A stretch of DNA of 64,000 nucleotides from Eretmocerus hayati (Eukaryota; Arthropoda; Insecta; Hymenoptera; Aphelinidae): positions 188,771,344 through 188,835,343 of the forward strand of contig CM056742.1 of assembly GCA_029851415.1 (NCBI GenBank), written 5' to 3'. Below, piece after piece: positions 60,110 to 64,000 of this stretch (position 1 is the first letter of the stretch; the number at the start of each line of letters is the position of its first letter). Under the pieces are notes generated by a model. That model was not told the origin of the DNA. It made no database searches and saw only the letters and a list, made by a program, of their open reading frames with translations. The translations under genes and the position numbers were made by a program.

Positions 60110-61200
60110 AGTTCTCTTTTATGGAAACTACAGTTTAATAGTTTCCAAATCCAGTCCTTAAAGGATCGAAAAAAGTACCCCTCTCATCAGTCTTTCTTCT
60201 TCACATGCATTGCAGCTGAGTAATTGAAGATTCAATTGTATTGAAATTTGTTGTCTAAGATGTTTGCAAACTTCCTACATTCTTCAAAGTTATTTCTTCT
60301 ACGGAACAAATTTACGAATAATTCTCCGATAAAGAGTCTCGTGACTGCGAAGGATATTGCCAAAATATCGGGCACAAGTATTGTGAAGTTGCTCCTGAGC
60401 TGGAAGTTTTGAAACAAACACACCGAGGAAATCCCTTGAAGTCTTCGACAATTGAGAATAGATACGGTCAGAGAACAAGAAAAATATCCGCGTAAAATAC
60501 AGAAATTTCTCGAAGCCATGTTAGCCAGTATCAGAATGCGATTTTTGCTTTCATATTTGACCATGACATAAATTTTTCAAAATAACTTTGCCGTTCCTTG
60601 AAAAGCAAACCAAGCAACCTTACTTTGCGATGAAATTTGAAGGCAATTCATTTTTGCTGTTTGCCTCGAACCTTTGACTCGCAACTTGTGAGAGATTGAT
60701 TGAATTTCACGTAAATGCTGTAGACGTAGAGAGCGTGTAATCAAGTTGAACCTGATTCACTCGCTCATTTTCACAATCAAATTCTTCCAATCTTCCCTGT
60801 TACTTCCATTACGTATATTTAAGAGCTCCACACTTTGATTCTTCTCTCGTAGGCTAATGTGGAAGACGGTCACCATGCATAATTCGAAAGCGGAAGAGGC
60901 CACAGTGGTTGAGCCTCTTGTTTGGGTCGGGATCACATCATCAATTTTACGTATACAGCCAAGGTACATAAAACCGCTGCCAATACCTCAGCAAACCGCA
61001 AGTCTCAAAGAGAATTCGAACTTGCGGGTCTAGCCCCGGAGTCGAAGCTCTGGTTGAAATGTTGCTGTCAGTTCCGCTTGGAACTCTGTTTGGGTTTCAC
61101 CGCGCAGTCATATGATTCAATTCTCGACCAACTATACTTTTTGAAACAAATCCAAGAATTTCTTACTTAAGTATGTACGATAGTTGTGACTGTGTTGCGA
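60110..61200. other. Unassigned sequence
   Basis: Only chance-length open frames on both strands (for example a 110-codon minus-strand frame at 60232-60564) and no recognisable repeat. Confidence 0.3.
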
Positions 61201-61208
61201 CTACATGA

Positions 61209-61284
61209 GCCCGTAGCAGCCGTGAGTGCGACATGAAGGTTAGAGCACTACATCCATGTCGCACTCATCACGGCTGCTACGGGC
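61209..61284. repeat. Perfect-arm hairpin, about 27-bp stem
   Basis: GCCCGTAGCAGCCGTGAGTG and the complement CACTCATCACGGCTGCTACG pair with very few mismatches around a loop of about 20 nt. Confidence 0.8.
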
Positions 61285-61836
61285 CTTTCCGCAAACTGTC
61301 TTGCTCATGTAAAACGCTGACTCAGGGTGGGCTGAAACATGAAAATTCTTAAATTTCAACATGCTCGGTGCGGCAAAAGTTGTGTGTTTGATTGTACATA
61401 TGAAAAAATTTCTGACACACGTTGAGAGATGGTATTTTTAGGATCGGTAGGAGTCATAAAGTTTGAAATGAAAATGCAAAGTGCCATTTGAGGGTTCCTT
61501 CTCTTTGCGCTTCCGTCTTTCAAATTGGTCTTCTCATTCATGGTGCGTTCTAACCGACGGGCTTACATTGTAATAAGTATGTGTTATCCTATGTATTTTG
61601 GCCTCCTGACAACAACCCTGGTGGTTTTCGCGAGCCAGAGCGCATGCGAGGCATGGGATACCGATTCCCAGTTCTGCTTTTTTTGCCATTCTAGGTGAAA
61701 TTCGGCTAATTGACGAGATTGTTTTGGGAGGCCAAAACACCTAGGAAAACAGTTTACAATTCTCCGGTATGAATTGCAAGATGTTCGTCGCCTTAACAAG
61801 CAAGATGGATGCCTCGTATTACTGGTCTATGAACTA

Positions 61837-62771
61837 AGGTAAGTGTACCCAACTTGCCTCTGTATCCAACTTGCCCCCATATGCCGATCTCGGGAATGGG
61901 CCCTCCTTGGCCCCCCGGCAATTTTTTTCACGTTTTTTATGATGAAATATGAGAAAGTAAGTAGTTTGCGTCGACCCCGAATCATTCCTGCGTTCTCCAG
62001 AAAATCTAAAGTGATTTTTCTATTTTTCGTGATTCCTTAGCTAAGAAAGCACTGAGGGAATTGCGTTCAGTAAAATTAGTGCCAAATTTTTTGAGTTCAA
62101 CCAATCTTGACGTACCTTAGCGCATTCGATTCCTTCTTTCAAAATGCGTTCTCCAAAGTTGCGAAATTCATATCTGGAGCTAATTTATGTGCAAAACACG
62201 GAGACGATTTGTAAACAAGGATGCCAACATCGAAGTGTACTTAACATGCCTCCATATGTTCATCTCAGAAGGGCATGCAGTACGATTTTTTTACCACTCA
62301 AAACGTGTTTATCGCGTCAAAATAGGTCGGAAAAAGCGTTTGGGACCGGAGAAAAGCTCCAAATGTGCGCGCGATAAAAACACTCTATCGCAGATTTCCC
62401 AAATTCATTTTCGAAGAATTGAGACAGTTCGGCTCCAGTTCATCAAAATTAGACGTAGATTAGTGCATTTTGAAGGTCCTAAGACCAACTTCAAAATGAG
62501 CATGAATACGTTGTAAAATATTGAATTAGACCAGAGTTGTCGGGGAAATGGCTCAATGAAGGCAAGTTGGGTACACCATTTTGAAGACTTTAAAAAACCA
62601 CTTTTTAGAAAAATTAAGACAGCTCGGCTCCAGTTGATTGAATTCGAATGTACTTGGAGTCATTCTAAAGGTCTTAAAACCAGCTTCAAAATGAGCACGC
62701 TGAGAATTGTTGAGGTAGACCAAAGTCATTAAGGAAATGGCTTAATGGGGGAAAGTTGGGTACACTCACCT
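61837..62771. mobile_element. MITE with AGGTAAGTGTACCC ends, TA duplication (935 bp)
   Basis: The ends AGGTAAGTGTACCCAACTTG and GTTGGGTACACTCACCT are flanked by TA (61835-61836 and 62772-62773). Homology with the 51284-52119 element includes the stretch around TTTTATGATGAAATATGAGA and the CGACCCCGAATCATT-like segment, but in the opposite orientation. It also contains an internal direct repeat of GACAGTTCGGCTCCAGTT-type sequence near 62423 and 62620. Confidence 0.85.
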
Positions 62772-63409
62772 TAATTTGAACACTTACTCAATTGAATATA
62801 CTATGATTTTTTAAGTATAAGCACCTTCGAACCTCAATACAAAGTTGCATCGCTTGATTTCCATGGAGAGAATTTGAGATAGTGGAGTAGCAAAGATGGA
62901 AAGGTCGCAAACTTTGGAAAAAATGATTTGGAACGCGGTTTAGTGCTTCGTCTCTCGGCGGTAGCAAACTCTTCAGGGGCGGAATACACGCACACTATCG
63001 ATCTCTGGTGGACGCGCGACGCTGATGTTAGTCGCATTAGAACGCCCTTGTATGTGTACGACTCGCACTCGTTTGTGAGCGCTTGTGATTGAGGGGGCTT
63101 TACAAATTTTAATGGGTTTGCTGTGTTACTCGGGTGTTATTGGACTCATCTCAGCAGGTATGGAAACCACTTCGATCAAATCAAGAATTGAAACTGATGC
63201 CTTTCTTTCTTTGCTTCTCCACCATCTCAAGTTCTTCCCATCAAAATCCTTCGACGTAACTTGGTATTTGAACGAGACTCGAAAAAGCACATACTGACAA
63301 ATCATAATATATTTAATTGAGTATGTGTTTAAATCGGGACATAAAACAATAATACAACGCATCCATCTTGCTCGTTGAGGCCACCCCGGCTGAAAATGGT
63401 CACGCGACA

Positions 63410-63737
63410 TTCGCGCGATAGTAGCGTGCCTCGTGACGCTACCGTGAGGCGACCGGGCGCGCTATGGTCGCGCGACGAGAGTGTAGCCTCACTGTAGCGC
63501 GACGAGATCTATTATGAAAATGAAGTGATCATCATTGTACAGGGTATAATGGGTATTGGCAGAGGAGTCAACAAGTGATGAATATGGCGCTTGCGGATTG
63601 TGATTCACATTACGCACAGAGTTTATCCATGAAGATGCCTCAGTTCGGATGTTAATTAATTCGCATCTGTTTCCAATTCGGATTCGTCGCATCACAGTGG
63701 CGTGCTCGTGAGGCTACCGTCACGCTACAATCGCCCG
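63410..63737. mobile_element. GTCGCGCGAC-rich TIR element
   Basis: CGCGCGATAGTAGCGTG on the left and CACGCTACAATCGCCCG on the right are inverted. Additional GTAGCCTCAC and GTCGCGCGAC copies lie near the left end. Confidence 0.55.
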
Positions 63738-63829
63738 ACACAAAAAGAGCAACATATGTAAATAAACTCTTTGCTCGATTGAAACGGCATCCATAGGATG
63801 GATTAAAAATGCATTAAGAATGCAAAAAA

Positions 63830-63953
63830 ATTAAAAAAAAAACACATTCAACTCATTATCAGTGATTGTCCAACTTTGAAATTTTCGGCCGGCACTTGGG
63901 CACGAACCCACGACCTTCCGATCCAAAGTCTGATACACTAACCTCGCGGCCGA
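63830..63953 (-). mobile_element. tRNA-derived SINE head
   Basis: On the minus strand, GGCCGCGAGGTTAGTG (box A-like) precedes GGTTCGTGCCC (box B-like) with tRNA spacing, followed by GTGCCGGCCGAAAATTTC and a T/A-rich end. The GTGCCGGCC junction resembles the body start of the 11951-12667 SINE. Confidence 0.55.
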
Positions 63954-64000
63954 CGAAGCGTGTTACGCGGGGTCTCATAAATGGCGAACTTGAAGTTGAG

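Overview
This window looks like gene-poor nuclear DNA from an arthropod, most likely an insect. It is AT-rich. It has GT-AG introns, TATA boxes, SINEs with Pol III box A/B heads, a 5S rRNA-derived repeat and a decayed intron-containing copy of what looks like the WD-repeat gene PWP1. No bacterial operon structure is present. Nearly all open frames are short and no longer than chance predicts at this base composition, so few are reported as genes. The species cannot be named from the sequence.

The dominant content is mobile DNA, above all large foldback (palindromic) elements. I see clear long inverted repeats at 5170-6417, 7650-8429, 11120-12777 (nested), 12862-13290, 13795-15545, 22355-23263, 28661-29180, 30931-31910, 32396-34292, 34296-36672, 37340-38485 (nested) and 52330-53349. 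Smaller MITEs have 3-bp, TA, TTAA or 10-bp target-site duplications. From 30.9 to 38.5 kb the sequence is almost continuous palindromes, including two 1.9-2.4 kb elements joined head to tail through one shared CTG target copy.

The best-supported coding region is on the minus strand at 16.5-13.3 kb. It holds a 106-residue C-terminal coding exon with an upstream intron, then a 246-codon gene of unknown function. A 1751-bp foldback element cuts the second gene and is flanked by 3-bp duplications; the reading frame matches exactly on both sides, so the gene was intact before insertion. The 3' side of this gene abuts another foldback element (12862-13290) built from about 29-bp subrepeats.

Region by region: 1-5.1 kb, mostly featureless, with two small MSDA-starting ORFs and a TATA box; 5.2-8.4 kb, three inverted-repeat elements and an 85-bp duplication; 9.0-9.5 kb, PWP1-like pseudogene; 11.1-13.3 kb, nested elements; 13.3-17 kb, the minus-strand genes; 17.2-18.6 kb, a 106-bp tandem repeat interrupted by a TTAA element; 19.5-20.9 kb, G-run and CCAGAC-motif clusters; 21.6-29.2 kb, more TIR elements and a SINE; 30-38.5 kb, palindrome cluster; 39-56 kb, MITEs, 5S-derived repeat and a possible but unproven decayed coding locus; 56-64 kb, mostly unassigned sequence with small hairpins, one long TA-flanked element and a SINE head at the right edge.
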